Below, in pieces: positions 62,229 through 64,000 of a stretch of 64,000 nt of DNA. Under the pieces are notes generated by a model. It saw nothing but the letters and a program-made list of their open reading frames with translations. It was not told where the DNA came from and made no database searches. The number at the start of each line of letters is the position of its first letter. Position 1 is the stretch's first letter. Where the stretch lies: assembly GCA_009668225.1 (NCBI GenBank), contig WJYK01000001.1, forward strand, positions 186,001 through 250,000. Direction: 5' to 3'. Source of the DNA: Enterobacteriaceae bacterium RIT693 (GTDB taxonomy: Bacteria > Pseudomonadota > Gammaproteobacteria > Enterobacterales > Enterobacteriaceae). The translations under genes and the position numbers were made by a program.

Positions 62229-63277
62229 AACGGCTGACGCTCGCCGCTCAGTCACCGAACGAAGCCCGGCTGCGACGCTGGATCGGCAGCGGCTGGCTGC
62301 TGCCTTTCTTCCTTGAAGGCGTTTCAGGTGCGCTTCGCCTGTTGCCCTCATCGGCGGCAATGCAATCGGCTGCGCAGGCTGAAACTTTTCACTGTGCGGC
62401 AGGATTATTGATGTTTAGCGACCCGCTGCCTGTGCTGGGACTAATGGCCGACTGCCCGGCGCTGCCGGGCGTCTCCACCGAAGACAATGCCTGGTACTGG
62501 CGCTATTTCAGCCAGCAGCTCAGCCCTCAGCTCGCCGGGTTATTTGAATTTCTGCAGCCAGCCGAAGAGCAGGAAAAACCGGACATCACGCTACGCCTTG
62601 AGGTCAGCCTCGGCGAAGAGCGTGCCGGCACGCTGCTGTCCCTCTCCTGGGCCACGCTGCGTCAGTTCACGCAGTTCGCGGGCTGGCAGCGACAGAGCAT
62701 GCCGCTTAACCCTGAGCTCCCCCTCCAGCTGCCGCTGACCGTCGGCAAACTCCAGCTTTCGACGGGCTTCGCCCGCGCTCTGGCCGTCGGCGATTTACTG
62801 ATGCCGACGGAAGCCTTTTTCTCACCGGAAGGGCTCGGCGTGATGCCGCTGGCACGGCGACAATTTCAGGTTCAGCTGGAACTGGCGAGCGAAACGACTC
62901 ACAGAGGTTTACTACACATTACGTTTAGCGAGGAGCTAACCATGACTTACCCGAACGCCCCCCTGGAGTACCACGAACAGCAGGACGGCGAAGACGTTGT
63001 ACCCGCCGGGGAATGGCAAACAACACGGGGGAGTTTCGACGATCTGGCACTGGATTTGACCATCCGCTGCGGCAATTTGCAGCTGACGCTCGGCGAGCTG
63101 CAGCAGCTGGATACCGGCTCAACGGTATTGGTGCAGCACGTGGCGCCGGGCGAGGCGCTGCTCTGTCACGGCAACAGCCTGTTAGCCAAAGGAGAGCTGG
63201 TCGATGTCAACGGCACGCTAGGCTTCCAGGTGACACGCATGCTTCGCCAGACAGGTACGGCCATGGAACCCGTCTGA
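62225..63277 (+). CDS. hrcQ: T3SS sorting-platform (C-ring) protein HrcQ (SctQ)
   Basis: The 350 residues hold a poorly conserved N-terminal part and a C-terminal SpoA/FliN domain (about 275-345: [33 protein letters not shown], then [22 protein letters not shown]). In Pseudomonas this function is split into HrcQa and HrcQb; here it is one gene, as in Erwinia. It forms the cytoplasmic platform that sorts substrates. An internal start for a C-terminal fragment is possible near ATG 62941, which follows GAGGAG. Confidence 0.9.
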   Translation: MKRLTLAAQSPNEARLRRWIGSGWLLPFFLEGVSGALRLLPSSAAMQSAAQAETFHCAAGLLMFSDPLPVLGLMADCPALPGVSTEDNAWYWRYFSQQLSPQLAGLFEFLQPAEEQEKPDITLRLEVSLGEERAGTLLSLSWATLRQFTQFAGWQRQSMPLNPELPLQLPLTVGKLQLSTGFARALAVGDLLMPTEAFFSPEGLGVMPLARRQFQVQLELASETTHRGLLHITFSEELTMTYPNAPLEYHEQQDGEDVVPAGEWQTTRGSFDDLALDLTIRCGNLQLTLGELQQLDTGSTVLVQHVAPGEALLCHGNSLLAKGELVDVNGTLGFQVTRMLRQTGTAMEPV

Positions 63278-63942
63278 TGGCCGAGAATATCAGCTCCTTT
63301 AATCCGCTCGCGCTGGCCATCCTGCTGGGGGCTATTTCACTGTTGCCCCTGCTGCTGATGATAACCACCAGTTTTCTCAAGATTTCAATGGTGCTGATGC
63401 TGACGCGTAACGCCATCGGGGTGCAACAGACACCGCCCAACATGGCGCTTTATGGCATCGCGCTTGCCGCCACGCTCTTTGTGATGGCGCCGGTGTTTGA
63501 CGGCATGCAAACCCGCTTTAAGGAAAAGCCCCTCGACACCACCAGTGCCGAGCGCTTAGAGAACAGCCTGCAGTACGGCATTAAGCCGCTGACCGACTTT
63601 ATGCTGCGTAATAGCGACCCGGATCTGGAAACGCACCTGATGGAAAACAGCCAGCGCATGTGGCCTAAAGATCTGTCGGAGAAGATTGTGCACCAGCGCG
63701 ACAACCTGCTGATCCTGATCCCCTCTTTCGTGCTGTCGGAGCTGCAAAACGGCTTCAAAATTGCCTTTTTAATCTTTATTCCGTTTCTTGTGGTGGACTT
63801 GATTGTCTCCAACGTACTGCTGGCGCTCGGGATGCAGATGGTGTCGCCGATGACCATCTCTTTGCCGCTCAAAATCCTGCTTTTTGTCATGGTGAGCGGC
63901 TGGACACGCCTGCTGGATGGCCTGTTCTACAGCTATATGTGA
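63277..63942 (+). CDS. hrcR: T3SS export apparatus protein HrcR (SctR)
   Basis: ATG 63277 shares its A with the hrcQ TGA. The 221 residues have the FliP-family helices: [46 protein letters not shown] (about 8-55), the loop with [15 protein letters not shown] and the C-terminal [25 protein letters not shown]. It forms the core of the export gate with HrcS and HrcT in the inner membrane. Readings starting inside hrcQ in this frame are not real. Confidence 0.95.
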   Translation: MAENISSFNPLALAILLGAISLLPLLLMITTSFLKISMVLMLTRNAIGVQQTPPNMALYGIALAATLFVMAPVFDGMQTRFKEKPLDTTSAERLENSLQYGIKPLTDFMLRNSDPDLETHLMENSQRMWPKDLSEKIVHQRDNLLILIPSFVLSELQNGFKIAFLIFIPFLVVDLIVSNVLLALGMQMVSPMTISLPLKILLFVMVSGWTRLLDGLFYSYM

Positions 63943-63948
63943 GGCGTT

Positions 63949-64000
63949 ATGGACATGATTTACATGTTTAAGCAGGCGGTACTGATGGTGGTTGTGCTCT
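63949..64000 (+). CDS. hrcS: T3SS export apparatus protein HrcS (SctS), 5' end only
   Basis: ATG 63949 follows GTGAGGCG, six bases after the hrcR stop. The 17 codons in the window read MDMIYMFKQAVLMVVVL, the start of the first FliQ-like membrane helix. hrcT and hrcU should follow outside the window. Confidence 0.85.
   Translation, partial: MDMIYMFKQAVLMVVVL

Overview
The window is chromosomal DNA of a member of the Enterobacteriaceae. Gene order over most of it follows the E. coli 19-20 min segment: artJ-rlmC-ybjO-potIHGF-ybjN-rimK-nfsA-grxA-ybjM-ybjL-rybB-rcdA-ybjJ-ybjI, then ybiR-mntR-mntS-ybiP-ompX-rhtA-dps-glnHPQ-ybiO-rlmF-mcbA, then ybiJ-ybiB-dinG. Most of these proteins align almost end to end with the E. 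coli proteins as I remember them. The species cannot be fixed from the sequence alone. The backbone is enterobacterial rather than Erwinia, Pantoea or Dickeya, yet the right end carries a plant-pathogen-type Hrp/Hrc1 type III secretion system (T3SS).

Accessory blocks interrupt this backbone. (1) Positions 1-2768: a four-carbon-acid sugar kinase and its DeoR-type regulator, divergent from a KpsF/GutQ-like SIS-CBS isomerase, with a perfect CRP-site core between them. They sit where artPIQM would be expected next to artJ. (2) 3606-4281: a gene-free, strongly structured island between artJ and rlmC. (3) 12131-15238: the xanthosine operon xapA-xapB-xapR, which is elsewhere in E. coli, lies between rimK and nfsA. 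(4) 21935-27811: a GNAT acetyltransferase, an aldo/keto reductase and a three-gene EmrAB/OprM-type efflux pump. (5) 40422-46278: a flavin reductase-like protein, then a PTS EIIC, a glycosylasparaginase-family amidase, an M17 aminopeptidase and a transposase-derived HTH protein. (6) From 50502 to the right edge: the T3SS locus.

The T3SS block holds, in order, a CesT-family chaperone and a 447-residue candidate effector (both -), the response regulator hrpY (+), the PAS sensor kinase hrpX (-), the ECF sigma factor hrpL (-), and the operon hrpJ-hrcV-hrpQ-hrcN-hrpO-hrpP-hrcQ-hrcR-hrcS (+), which runs off the window. The regulatory cascade can be read from the DNA. hrpL has a near-consensus sigma-54 promoter. 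Two hrp boxes (GGAACC-N15-CCACNNA) lie in front of hrpJ and in front of the effector gene. The effector candidate combines a Cys-His-Asp transglutaminase/papain-like core with a proline-rich tail that carries four RxRxxS motifs. It is the most interesting object in the window.

Other regulation visible in the DNA includes an ARG box at artJ, NtrC and sigma-54 sites at glnH, two MntR palindromes at mntS, a TetR-type palindrome between rcdA and ybjJ, a sigma-E promoter for the sRNA RybB, and a LexA box for dinG that a repeat-like insertion has moved about 200 bases from the gene. No tRNA, rRNA, CRISPR array or complete insertion sequence was seen.
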